Positions 45,601 through 56,061 of a stretch of DNA of 64,000 bases are shown piece after piece. A program made the position numbers and the translations under genes. Location: positions 8,993,845 to 9,057,844 of the forward strand of contig OZ020524.1 in NCBI GenBank assembly GCA_963971425.1, written 5' to 3'. Each line of letters starts with the position of its first letter. Position 1 is the stretch's first letter. The notes below the pieces were generated by a model. It was not told the DNA's origin. It saw nothing but the letters and a program-made list of their open reading frames with translations, and ran no database searches. Source of the DNA: Bryoerythrophyllum caledonicum. Lineage: Eukaryota > Streptophyta > Bryopsida > Pottiales > Pottiaceae.

Positions 45601-46469
45601 TGTGAATACTTGCCAACTCGTACTACGATAGTTGGTGAGCCGGGATACCTATCAATGAGTCACTTCTAATACACACGGATGGGTTTGTAGGATTAGCCGT
45701 ATGGTGATAGGTCTTGCATACTTTACCAATGACCTTATGATTGTCTAGCAAAAGTATGAAAGGCCTAAGGCCTTTGAGCAACATGAGACCATCCGTGTCG
45801 GGATTAAGTAGGTGTAGTTTAAACATCCCCGTCCATACTCCTTTCTGACCTCCTCTTTTGACACTATGACATTGAATATAGATTGGGTCAATTAGACTTG
45901 TGCCTAGTTTAATGTCCATTAATTCTAGTCTTCTAGTTATGATGTTGTATACATCATCATGCAACATAAAATTGATGGGAGGTTCGAAGAAAATTGCAAC
46001 ATGGAAGCCCAAGGCCAAACTTGTGGCCTCGTTGATCTTGATGTCTAGTGGGATTTGGATGATGTTGTAGTGTTGCTCTTGTGCTTGTTTCCTCTTGCAT
46101 CGGTATAGGAGTTGGGGGATCCGTGGGAATGCCACTCTAGCTTCCATTGCTTGCTTGGCTTCGTTGGCTTTGAAACCTCTAGACATCATTATTTCTGTTG
46201 TTTCGTCACTTGTAGGGGCTTCCACTCCTTCTATTGCGATGCGCTCCATGGCTTCAAAACCTAGCCATAGATTCAGGTTTGTAGTTAGTGGCAATGATTT
46301 AGTGGACTTACCTTTGTCTTCTTGGGCGTTCTTACTCTTCTTACTGCTCCTGGTTTCTTCTGTGTTTTTTCTCGAACCTTTCTCTTTTGAGGTTGTTACT
46401 TTGTGCACAGCCACATTGTCAACGTCCATCTCTTCATCAAATATAATACCTCTTCTGCTACTCATGATT

Positions 46470-48400
46470 AGATTGTTCTTTTGGTGTGAAAAAAAATTGA
46501 ATGAGGAGTTTGAAGGGACTTACCTAGAGCCAAGAAAGAGAGTCGATGTGGACTCATGGTGATTTGATGTGGACTTCAGCACATGTAGGCTGCTCACCTT
46601 TGGCGGCCTTGAATGATGGTTTGGGCAATCCTCTCCTAGTGAGTGGAGAGGCTCTGAGTATAAAATGGGGCGCTTGGGCTTTTGGTGCACTCAATGCTCT
46701 CCTCGCGAGAGCCTATCCGCGCCTAGAGACTTCTGGGCAGCAGCTCTCGATAGTATCTCTAGTCTGCTCCCAGCCCGAAGCAAGGTGCTAGGTCCCGGAC
46801 CCTTGTCCAACAACCGTCCTTGAGAGTACGGGCTCTTGTATATCAGCTCTGTGCGAGAGCTGCTCCTGTTCTTCCCTGTGGGTGCTTGGGTTCCTATTCG
46901 CCGAAAAAATTGTTGTTTGTGACCCTCGTCTGGGGGCTTCCAGTCTATGGCAATTCGAGAGATCACCTCTCTCGTCCCTGCAGGTTCTGATTAGTTGTGG
47001 TGTGGAGCGTGGACTTACCTTTGTGGTCTTGATTACTGTGATTGAATTGGGTGGCGATGTTGTTTGTTGGTTTCCCTTGTGTTGGTCGATGTAGAGTTTT
47101 CTTCTGTGTGATGCCTTCGGTGGGGGGCGTGGGAGCTATCTTTCTGTTGCACTCTTGGCGGAGACTTTTGTATCTTGTTTATGTTGCTAGGGTTTGGTAT
47201 TGACCTTTGTTGTCTAGTCTTGTTGTTTTGATGGCGGGTGTCGTGTCTTGTATGAGATGTCTAAATTGGTGGAGTTACGCACATGTTCTGTAGTCTTGAG
47301 GTCAATGTCGTACAACACGTTGAGGGAGCAGATCTTTGTAATTTTACGGGGGTGGTCTTCAGTCCAGTCGTTGGTGTCTTGTTGAGTATCAAGGGGACAG
47401 AATCGGTCGAGTGTTTAACGTTGAGAGGGCAGGCCTTCAGTCGAGTGGTCGAGTTTCTGCATCTATTCGAGAGGGTGGATCTTGGAGTGTCGAGTTGAGT
47501 CCCTGTTATTATGTTGTATCCTTGGGTCGTTGGTGTGTAGGTCTTGAGTTGGTGTGGGTCATGTGTGGGGGTTGATGTCCTCGTACTTGGGGTCCAGGTT
47601 GTATGTCCCTCGCGTTCTGGTAGAGTTTGGTCGTGTGTGGGCGGGGCTCGTACTGTCCGAGGGAGGTTGTTGTCTTGATCTTGTTTTGTGCGTTCTTATC
47701 GTTCGGGAGGAGTGTGTTTGTGTGAGGCTCGTACTGTCCGAGGGAAGTTGTTGTCTTGATCTTTTTGCGATTGAAGTTGACGTCTGCGGGACTAGTGTGC
47801 GTCTTTGTTTTCTATGATGTTGTGGCTGTGTCTTCTGTGTTGGTGTTGCATCAAGGTCGAGTGTCGTTGCAGTATCTTGTTTGATTGTCAAGAATGCTCT
47901 CTTGAGATGTCTCCGCCTATATTAAATTTGCACTTGCACCTTCTGAGGTTGGGGATATATTCACGAGTAGTAAGAACTACTTGTGCCTTCCTTTGATCCC
48001 TTGTGGTGGTCGTTGTATTCCTTGCTTGAGGTTCGTCCCCTTTCTTGCTTGTCTTCTTATGATGTGCGTTCCTCCTTGTGTAGGTGGGGTTGGATCTGAT
48101 CTTTCGTGTCCTTCGATTTTCAAGCTTGCGGTGGTATTTGTTGCACACAGACCGGGAGCTACCACATGCAATATGAAGAAAGAGATTGATGGGAGAGTGT
48201 GAGGGTGTGACCTGTATTTTGGTGTTGTCTTGTATGAAACTTGGGTTGCCACTTTGTACTTGTAAATCTTGGGATATTGTAAAGTTAATAAGAAGTGGAA
48301 GGAATATTGTGCAATATTGGACTAAGTGAGGGTTGACTAGATTATGTGTGCGATGTTTGCCTTGTGTTGTTCTTGGCTTGTCTTGCTTCATCTTCTTTGC
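46470..48400 (-). other. LINE 5' region upstream of ORF1
   Basis: Sense strand A/C-rich like the rest of the LINE, with no long conserved ORF (minus ORFs 47,559-47,891 and 47,888-48,391 lack motifs). An imperfect direct repeat with an 81-bp period (GGCTCGTACTGTCCGAGGGA at 47,645 and 47,726) could be a promoter monomer pair. Inverted words CTCTCCTCGCGAGAG occur near 46,695. Where the LINE ends is not certain. Confidence 0.4.
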
Positions 48401-48769
48401 TTGATGTGGTCCAATCTTTCCCTTCTTGTGTATAATTTTGATATTACTATCTAAGCAAGTATTGCAATCACACTTTATGATAAAAAGCCATGTAAATACT
48501 AAAATGAAAGAACAAATGAGTAGAGAGAAGGGTTTAATATAGCCTGTAAGAGTGGTTGGTCACTGCTAGGCGGCAGTGTTGTAATGTTCTTGACAACAAT
48601 CTTTACTTGTTGAGCGTGTTGGTCGTGCGAGAGGAGGACTAATGGAGGTTTTATGCAGATCTAAGCTTCCTAGTCTAGATTTGGTCGGGTAAAGTTGTAA
48701 GTGATGCGATGAGCAAGATCTATATACAATGTTACCAGTCCGATGTCCTTAGAGATCTGGGAGCGTCCT
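48401..48769. other. No gene seen
   Basis: AT-rich DNA between the LINE and the GC-rich block; no ORF and no element ends. Confidence 0.45.
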
Positions 48770-49145
48770 GAGACGTCGTCCGGACGAGGACGTCCGGACG
48801 TCTCGCCGGACGCACCGTCCGGGGGATAAAAACCATTTACGCAAGGCTCTGGTAAGTTTTCAGAACCGTTGGATTTGCCGAAGTTCCACGCAGCCGCATC
48901 ACAGCCGTCAAATACCGATCGGCCGTCCGATCGATCGCTGCCGTCAGGGCGATCGGACGGCGGCTCGGCCGTCCGCCCGATCAGAAGGCTGACAGATCGA
49001 TCCAATCGCACGGGCGGGCGACCGCCGTCCGATTGGATGAATCGCCCGTCCGACTGTCCGATCGGCCGGCCGTCCTATCGGACGGTTGTGGTGGCGATCG
49101 GTCTCATGGTCGTCCGCCACCCTGTAAAAGGCCGTCCACCCTCCT
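48770..49145 (+). promoter_or_regulatory. CGGACG-rich upstream block 1 with TATA-like boxes
   Basis: Dense palindromic words GTCCGATCGGACGG, CGTCCGGACG and GGCCGTCC. Two TATA-like boxes follow such words: GGGGGATAAAAACC near 48,818-48,831 and CTGTAAAAGGCCGTCC near 49,120-49,135. After the second comes CTCTCTCACTTTT, a possible start region. A kinase-like reading frame begins about 300 bp downstream. The same design occurs at 57,225-57,510 (-) and 61,545-61,710 (+). The promoter role is inferred from layout only. Confidence 0.55.
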
Positions 49146-49442
49146 TCCTCTCTCACTTTTTTTCTCCCCACTCTATGTTAGAGTGGATGTGGAGTGGCCT
49201 TGGCTGGACAAAATCCATCCATTTGCTCCTCATCTTTGGGAGAAAAGAAGTGATGTTATTTGGGGGGGAAGTTTTACAATTTTTTTCAAGTTTTTTAAAA
49301 ACTTTGAGAAATTTCCAACCATTCTTTAAGTAGTTTTTAAAAAAACTTTGAAGAATATCTCAACCAAACTTGAAGAAGTTTTTCTAAAAACTTCTAGCAA
49401 GTTTAGCAACGGGACTCTCACACTTCGAGTGATTCTATCAAG

Positions 49443-50734
49443 ATGCCGATGGACAAGAAGAAGCAGAAGGTCGCCAAGGGTGCTCTGCCGAAGTTGCATG
49501 CCGTTCATGACATTCCATCGAGAGTTGCAAGAATTTTCTCATTGAATTTATTGTGAAATTCTATGAGGATAATACTCTTCGGGCTTTGGAGAGCAAATAT
49601 GTCCGATACCGTGACGAGGGCCCGGATAAGTTCAAGATGGAGATGACAGAACGGATGATGAATCTTTTTCATGCTCCACAGTGGTATGCGGAGACCGGGA
49701 AGAAGGGTTATTTGAAGTTCTTGGATGCCAGAGTGCACGATGCACTATGGAATGCCAAGAACTTGTTGGCAAAATTTGGAAGACAACATCGCACAGATGA
49801 TGAAGCTTTTAACGACATGCTGTTGAAAGCTAATTTGTTTGTTGCCCAGATGCGGCCATTTCCCAAAAATAGGAACCGGCGTGGGTCCGTGGGGTAGTGG
49901 AAGTCGGAAGAAGGAAGACATGAGGACCACATATAAATGGCCCATTTGATTGCCATTCCACCGACGGCGAGGGTCATTACTGTTGACAATGACTCACAGA
50001 GAGGTGGATATGCCACCATTCACCGAGTTTGTATTGAAGGAGCTTGTGGCATTGAAGCATCTTAGGAGTTTGCCGCTAAATTGTCCAACCAATGGCAAGA
50101 GAGGCCGGACTTGGCAAAAGTGGAGCACCAAAATGAGTCAATGGCAGTGAGCATTCCACATCCGGGTGTCATTCGATTTGTAGCCATTCATGCCGATAAA
50201 TACGAAGGCTATGCCTATTGGTGGAATGGGGGGACTTTGCAAGGGATGTTGAACCGTGATCACGAATACGGTGATGATGTATTCATACATCTTCACTACG
50301 GGAATTTCCCGGACGATGAGGTTATTTGAGCAAATCACCTAGTTCGTTTTCGCAGAAAACGGACCGAACTCGCGTAGGCATTGTTGCGCATAATGAATGA
50401 AGTAATTAAGAGCTACAATCTTTACAATGACTTGTTTTCGGACAATATCCTCCTTCGTTTCCCACTCGATGAATTGCGGGTGTACATTGGAGTCTGCAAT
50501 TGGTGCATGACGACGAAGGCAACCAAACCAATGCAGTCACTCTATACGTTCACCAATGCTGAACAAATGGCCGTAACTATGCGGAGGCGTTGGTGGATGG
50601 ATCCTAGAGTTCTGTATTTGCACAAACAAGATGCAGATGTTCAGATCATTCCCAAGTTATCAAGGGCTTCGGAGGAGTATGCCACGGCCCGGATAGTGCA
50701 ACGAATCAACGGCAAGACCATGTCCAAGGACTAG
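49443..50734 (+). pseudogene. Degenerate protein-kinase-like gene
   Basis: Start MPMDKKKQKVAKGALPKLHA at 49,443. The frame shifts near 49,520 to a helical region (DNTLRALESKYVRYRDEG, WYAETGKKGYLKFLDARVH), stops at 49,895, and resumes as a kinase-like domain: GGYATIHRVCIEG (glycine loop), EFAAKL (Lys), HPGVIRFVAIH, GYAYWWNGGTL, then NDLFSDNILL where HxDxxxxN is expected, and GVCNWCMTT in place of D-W/F-G. Both the loop His and the metal-binding Asp are changed, and at least four stops or frameshifts occur (TGA near 50,327). It ends with NGKTMSKD. It belongs to a divergent kinase-like family with a D-W-G box in intact members (inference). Not expressed as an active enzyme. Confidence 0.65.
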
Positions 50735-51454
50735 GAGAGGTTACAACGGGACTCTCAAACTTCCATGGTATTCTCGAATGGGGAATTTGCAAATACATTT
50801 CACTTGTACATGGACAGAGTATGCAACGAAGGCAGAGAGGGCGCGAGCGGGCTTTCTCATATCATCACACGCTTTAGCGACACATACAATTGGCCCACGT
50901 TACATGAGCATTTTCGGACCACGTATTAGTACTACCACGGACAACTTTTGATTACTTCCGGCATTAGTAGATTGTATAGAATAGCATGCATGTTTCAAAA
51001 TGACTACAGTTGTAGTCTTAGATTTCAATGATTTGTTTGAAATTTTGACTCAATAAATAAAAAAACTCTTTTATGTATACTTGTGCAAGGACATATATTT
51101 CTTTTATTCGATTATATTCCTTTTCATATGGGTTTGCTTGTGTGATGATTCCGGCATTGAGCTTATCAATATGCCGTATGTCATAATTATAACTTCTGTT
51201 GATTTTAGGAATCTTCGTCATAGTAGATTGTACTAATTTACTTGAAAATATCAATACATAATTCATGTCTTCAATGAAAGATCTAATTCCTAGCAAAGTC
51301 AAAACTTTTTACATGTTTTTTGGTAGGGTAAAGAAAACCGCTAATAATTTTCACAGAATCACAGATGGATGTGGGTTTTATTTTACTATGCAATATATGT
51401 ACTTCTATTAACTGTTGGGATTATCATTTCATGACAAATTAGGTTCACCAAAAA

Positions 51455-51495
<41 letters not shown>

Positions 51496-51823
51496 GATAG
51501 TATTTGAACTCCTATCCTTTCCACAATGTTTTTAAATATTTTGTATCCTTGAATTTTTCTTTGATTTTTCTTGCAAGAATGAACTAACATTCTATATCAA
51601 ATTTTTGCTCAAGATTTGATCCTAAATTCATGCACACAATTGACATCTTAAGAATTCAAAGAGAGATGATCTATTAAATACATGGAAGAGAAAATTAGAT
51701 TTTTTTTATAAAAAGACTTATCTTTCGCTTCAATCTATATAATCTCTCCATCTGTACCATCAACTTCCGTGAAATTTATAAAGCATGTTATTTAAGATAT
51801 ATTGTTGGGGATATCATGGTTAG
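50735..51823. other. No gene; AT-rich, contains a (TA)n microsatellite
   Basis: About 15 TA repeats at 51,462-51,492. The 94-codon minus ORF 51,018-51,302 has no motif. Confidence 0.55.
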
Positions 51824-53611
51824 CCACTAAATGTCCAATGCAATTTTCCATCAAAAACACTCCAAAACTACCATTTTCACTGCATTCAACAAAAAATGAT
51901 ACATAATGTTATTTCAAAGAAGTTAACCGTAGGATCTTGTACTAAAGTTGTATGAGACTGAGTTGTGAGTAGTTTGATATGTTTGACCTCACGGATTGAA
52001 AGATATCAACCTGTATAGTGAGACACAAACTCTTTTTGATATGTGATGCCTACACATTTCCAATATGATCCTATTGTGTTCATACATGCCTTCTACTAGG
52101 ATACCTTGGACAAAGGTTCCATAAAACTCCTTAATATATATCATAAAAATTATGATTACGGACACGACCTCAAAATTATATCTTAAATTTTCCATCATAT
52201 CAAAAAATAGGCAAGCTACCTAAATAATGAAGTATTAAAGTTTTCTTGCAACAATTCTGCAAATATGGACTTAGAAGTACACCTTTTTAGATTCCATAGA
52301 TTATGCTACTATGTGGCAAATGCTCGTAGACCAATTTTTTAATTTAGGAGTAGAAAGATATCCAACTATAATATGTCCCATTTGTAGCACCATAGGATCA
52401 TTAACATGGATACATGTTTTACTTAAATGTCAACAACACCATATACACTCTTTAATTGTCAAAAGACAGAACAAAGCAATCTAGGAAATAAAAAGCAAGT
52501 AATAGCGTCCTCAACCAAATCTTGCTACTTCATCCTCATGTACGTTGGTACCTTCAACAATAACCCACAAAAGAACACAATCCCCTCATGGTTATTACCA
52601 TACACATGTGGTTCCCAAAAATGCCATTGTAATGCTTCACATACTATGCATTTGCTGTTTATCATCCAAAGAACTCCCACCCACCATTTGCAGACAGTTT
52701 GTCATCCGCCAACAATTTTTTGTTATATCAACCATGGATTGTTTTTTTTATCCAAAGATGGTACACAACATCCTCGGATTGTTTTTTCATCCACTTATTG
52801 ATTTTTCAACCATAGACTTTTTTCCATTGTCGGATTGTTTTTTCATCCATGGACTATTTTTTCATCCACAGTGGATGAAACTGTAAGTTGGGTAGAATCT
52901 ATTAACTGTGAGTTAATATCTCCCAAAATAATCATTATTTTTGAATTCCAACTTCGGATTTGGGCTCCCTAGGGGGGTTTTATCTAGCAGGAAGAAGATA
53001 AGCTTGCGTTGAAGGTTTTCCAAAAACCACATTTCTCTAAGTGTTTATACATTTTTTTAAAGAAAAGTTCTATGCCTAACTTTGCAGGTACATTGCTAAG
53101 GCATTCTTATTCGGTTTTCAATATCCATAACAATATGGATTAAAGAAGTATATACAATGATTTATACAAACATGGATACATTAAAATGCATAAGCATCCA
53201 AATATAAATTACAAAAATACTTATACAGTGTTTTGGTTGCATTCATTGATATTGTAAAATGTCTCAATTGAGACAATTACATGAATGATGATGATAGGCA
53301 CCTAAAGAGTATAGTTGGATGGAAGGGATATTCGCCGAAGCATGCATGAATTCAAACATGTAGAGTTTGAAGCACTCTCTTAGCTTTTCCATCCACCTAA
53401 TTCACGTGTAATTAAGTATAGGAATTTATATGACAATGTCATGTAACTTTTGAACCATAGGTTGGATTTTTACAAAACTTAAGTCCATGCAAAGCTAGTG
53501 AAAGCTTTCCAATTCAATAAAAAAATTCAGAAAATAATGCCTAAAATTGAGGAGGTCATACACTACCCAAACTCAAAATGTCCTACTAGGGGACTCTTGG
53601 GCATTTTAGGG
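51824..53611 (+). mobile_element. TTAA-type piggyBac-like element, copy 4, with nested LINE piece
   Basis: Left end CCACTAAATGTCCAATGCAATTTT after TTAG (51,820-51,823, one change from TTAA); right end TTGGGCATTTTAGGG before TTAA (53,612-53,615). Both arms match copy 1 (2,144-2,945), including 'ccgtaggatcttgtacta' and 'agaaaataatgcctaaaattgagg'. It is twice the usual length because other DNA, including the LINE remnant at 52,305-52,640, lies in the middle. Confidence 0.7.
52305..52640 (+). pseudogene. Old LINE ORF2 fragment (zinc finger region)
   Basis: Reads ERYPTIICPICSTIG, then WIHVLLKCQQHHIHSLIVKRQ, matching the LINE finger at 30,613-30,897. It continues to ...SWLLPYTCGSQKCHCN. More diverged than the 53.7-55.7 kb copy and lacking a hairpin end. 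Bases 52,690-52,880 downstream carry imperfect 'ggattgttttttcatcca' repeats. Confidence 0.7.
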
Positions 53612-53690
53612 TTAAAGTAGAGCTTTGGTTTTTTTCCCCCTTGTTTCTTATTGCACAAAGTAAACGTACATTCTTTGTGTTTTAACTTTT

Positions 53691-55686
53691 CCCTAAAACA
53701 ACTTGCCGAACTCACATCCATAGCAAATACTCTAAATATACATCGCCTGTACACAAAAATGGCCTCACCACCAACTATACAAACCACCGTAAACCGAAGC
53801 AAAATATGGTCAAAACTAAACTACATCAATTATACATTAGATTACCTTGTAATACCTCCACCTCTCCCAAACTACCAAACCCCAACCCAACCATAAAATT
53901 TAACCCGGCATATAGCTACTATACCGATGGCTCCTTGAAACCACCAGAACAAATTAGCCCGGGAAACTGGCGCAAAAAAAAAGCTGGCTATGGCATATAT
54001 AATCCTATCAAAGAAATTAAGTTAGCCAAAAGACTCCATGGACTACAAAATATCCTTAGAGCAGAACTTATGGCCATACACAAAACACTATAAATCATCA
54101 CAACAAAATACAACAATGAACCCGCACACATATTCACTCACCGTATCAATGCACTTTATCTACTAAACACCCAAATAACACCCTATCCTCCACAATAGCC
54201 ACCCCGACCAAACTATTTTAATGTTGATGGTCCACATGTTACAAACCCGAACACATATAACAACCCTTCACAAAGTTAGAGCCCATGCCAATATTGATGG
54301 AAACGAACAAGCAGATAAACTTGCAATAGAGGGCCGCGAAAAATCGCATAAAAATGTCAAAGACTTGTATGAGCATGCACATGCTACCCCATACTACTTC
54401 CAAAAAGAAGATTGGCGTTCTAAAGAAGATACCCCCGATAAAGGCCCGGTTAGATTCTTGAATAAATATCTCAAGAAACAAGACCTCTATAACAACCTTG
54501 ACACAATTGTAGAAAACTTCCCTAATATAGAAAAATGGGCTAGCAACAACAAAATAGACAATGAACTCTCTACGAATTTATGGAAGAATCCCATCATCTC
54601 TGACTCACAAATAACTTGCCTCATCAAATTCCGTACTGGTCGATATATGGGAAACACTCGAAAACAACTCTTCTTTGGAATAGAAAGATTCCCATCTATA
54701 ACATGCCCCATATGCACTTCCACAGACCCGACACATGGCTCCACATTCTACTTAAATGCCAAAACCATCACATACACTCCTTAATTGTCAAAAGACATAA
54801 CAAAGCGATACGGGAAATTTGAAAACTAATTATCTCCCATAACAAATCATGATGCTTTATCCTCATGAATGCCAGCACCTTTAATAACAACCTACAAGAA
54901 AATACGGTCCCCCCCTCGCTACTCCCCTGTACATGCGCAACTCAGCGCTGTCACTGTAACGTTAGATTCAAATCAGACATACTTTATGTTCGAGGCCTAC
55001 CATACAATGACCCTGCACCCGACCACATTAACCAAGACTATACCATTCAATTCATCGAATTCACATATTGTAATGATAGATTCTCCCCAGAAACAATAGA
55101 AAACAAAATGAATAAATACCAACCCCTTATGGATGACATCATTGCCCTGGGATGGAAAGTGGACCCCCTTATTGTAATCACAGCCGGTGCTCGTGCCACC
55201 ACCTTTATTCCATCTATAAAAATCCTTGAAGATACCTTTAAAATCTCCATCAAAAAAATTTCACACACTTTCAATAACATTAACACCATTGCCATTCAAC
55301 ATGCCATGTCCATTCTACTACACAAATACAAAATTGAAACAACCAAGCCCTCCCCGACACACAAATTATTACCCGTTACTTACTTCTCTTTGAAACTCCA
55401 AAAACCCCCACTTTGAAAATACACTCCCCCCAGTGCTCCCTTCCTCTTTTTTCCTCTCCTCTTCTTGTCTCCCCTCCCCCCTTTTCCTTTGATGCTTTCT
55501 TGATATGGATGGATTCTTGTGTACTATGGTTACTTGTATTCTTTGATTACTTGATACATAGTGTCTTCTCTGGAGAGGGGGAAGTAGTTCCATACTACTA
55601 ATTCCTTGTCTGGTGGGCATGGTCTTAGTGGTGGAACAAACAAACCCTTTTTTCACGTCGGCCCCTTCGCGGACCGGCGTTCTTCT
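53691..55686 (+). mobile_element. 5'-truncated LINE copy (RNase H to 3' end)
   Basis: Matches the long LINE from just upstream of RNase H to the 3' hairpin. Contains YYTDGSLK, AELMAIHK (catalytic Glu kept), FTHRINAL (Asp changed to His), RAHANIDGNEQADKLA (final Asp changed to Asn), the zinc finger near 54,700-54,780 and the tail domain (ALGWKV, VITAGARATTFIPS). Ends in a hairpin and TTCTTC. An imperfect direct repeat, TTTGTGTTTTAACTTTT (53,674-53,690) versus TTTTTGTTTAAACTTTT (55,686-55,702), is the likely target duplication. Several stops; dead. Confidence 0.8.
54865..55416 (+). pseudogene. LINE ORF2 tail domain, best open copy
   Basis: 183 codons open, covering the end of the zinc region and the C-terminal domain. 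Compared with 30,166-30,897 most residues are the same, with changes mostly conservative, which argues for selection on this domain in active copies. Contains NDRFSPETIEN, DDIIALGWKVDPL and ILEDTFKIS. Family not recognised. Confidence 0.6.
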
Positions 55687-55702
55687 TTTTGTTTAAACTT
55701 TT

Positions 55703-56059
55703 TGGTGAGAAATACTCAAGGAATTTTAGGGGTACATGTTGTAAAGAGTAATTTGTTGAAAATGTAATGATACGAAAATCTCTTGAACTTATATGAGGTG
55801 TATGAAAAGTTGGAATGTATAAAATTTCTCATTCCACACATCCATTTATACTAAAAAACCATCAATAAAATTCATTTGGAACCGCGTAACATGCATTGTA
55901 CATTCATCGTTCACATTGACATGGCCGCAACGTAGAAATATTTAATAAACATCCATTTGAAGATCTTAAAAAATGACCTTCTAAATTTACAAAATAGTCA
56001 ACATTGTTCTCGCACGAAGACATTACCCACATGGATTACATTACAACCTGTCCATATAT
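55703..56059. other. No gene; short AT-rich spacer
   Basis: No motif; lies between the LINE end and the C-terminus of the next minus-strand gene. Confidence 0.5.
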
Positions 56060-56061
56060 GA

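Larger units (their letters stand above)
40954..45628. mobile_element. 4.7-kb TIR element with 9-bp TSD (Mutator-like)
   Basis: The ends are TCGTACCACGAATT (left) and the inverse of TCGTAGTACGAGTT (right), 11 of 14 matching. The 9-bp direct repeat TAGTTGGTG flanks exactly (40,945-40,953 and 45,629-45,637). A 9-bp duplication is typical of Mutator-like elements; MULEs without long TIRs are known. The interior is clearly GC-richer than its surroundings and holds a minisatellite and a broken coding region, but no transposase is recognised. It may be non-autonomous and carry captured DNA. Confidence 0.75.
40141..46465 (-). pseudogene. LINE ORF1 (about 546 codons) split by a TIR element
   Basis: The 5' part (46,465-45,629) and the 3' part (40,944-40,144) are both open and in the same frame. 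They meet at the duplicated site CACCAACTA, so one continuous protein of about 546 residues existed before insertion. The N-terminus is Lys/Glu-rich and basic (KKSKN, KSTKSL), then comes a globular region (FHVAIFFEPPINFM, GGQKGVWTGMF, SDSLIGIPAHQL); the C-terminus has a likely coiled coil (KKDLEDALEENNKKMRRDN). This resembles an RNA-binding gag-like LINE ORF1 protein by position and composition; no domain is firmly recognised. The start ATG is 46,463-46,465. Confidence 0.7.
29881..48400 (-). mobile_element. Long LINE (jockey/CR1-like, two ORFs) with nested insertions
   Basis: Sense strand is minus. From its 5' side: A/C-rich leader (about 48,400-46,470), ORF1 (46,465-40,141, interrupted), spacer with (TG)n-rich DNA, ORF2 (39,444-30,166), 3' UTR ending in a hairpin and a TTCTTCTTC tail at 29,881. 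Domain order APE endonuclease, RT (YTDD box), RNase H, CCHH-type zinc finger, C-terminal domain. Both ORFs are broken by frameshifts and stops. Insertions at 38,815-38,941, 40,954-45,628 and about 32,510-34,390 inflate the span to 18.5 kb; the element itself is about 12 kb. The 5' boundary is approximate, as no target duplication was found. Confidence 0.8.

Noticed and set aside
40954-45628. LTR retrotransposon interpretation
   Set aside because: No direct terminal repeats and no primer site; the ends are inverted, and the 9-bp duplication fits a DNA transposon instead.
29916-55656. ORFs reading STTKTMPTRQGISSMELL-type sequence in three places
   Set aside because: These are the antisense of the conserved LINE 3' UTR, not a gene family.
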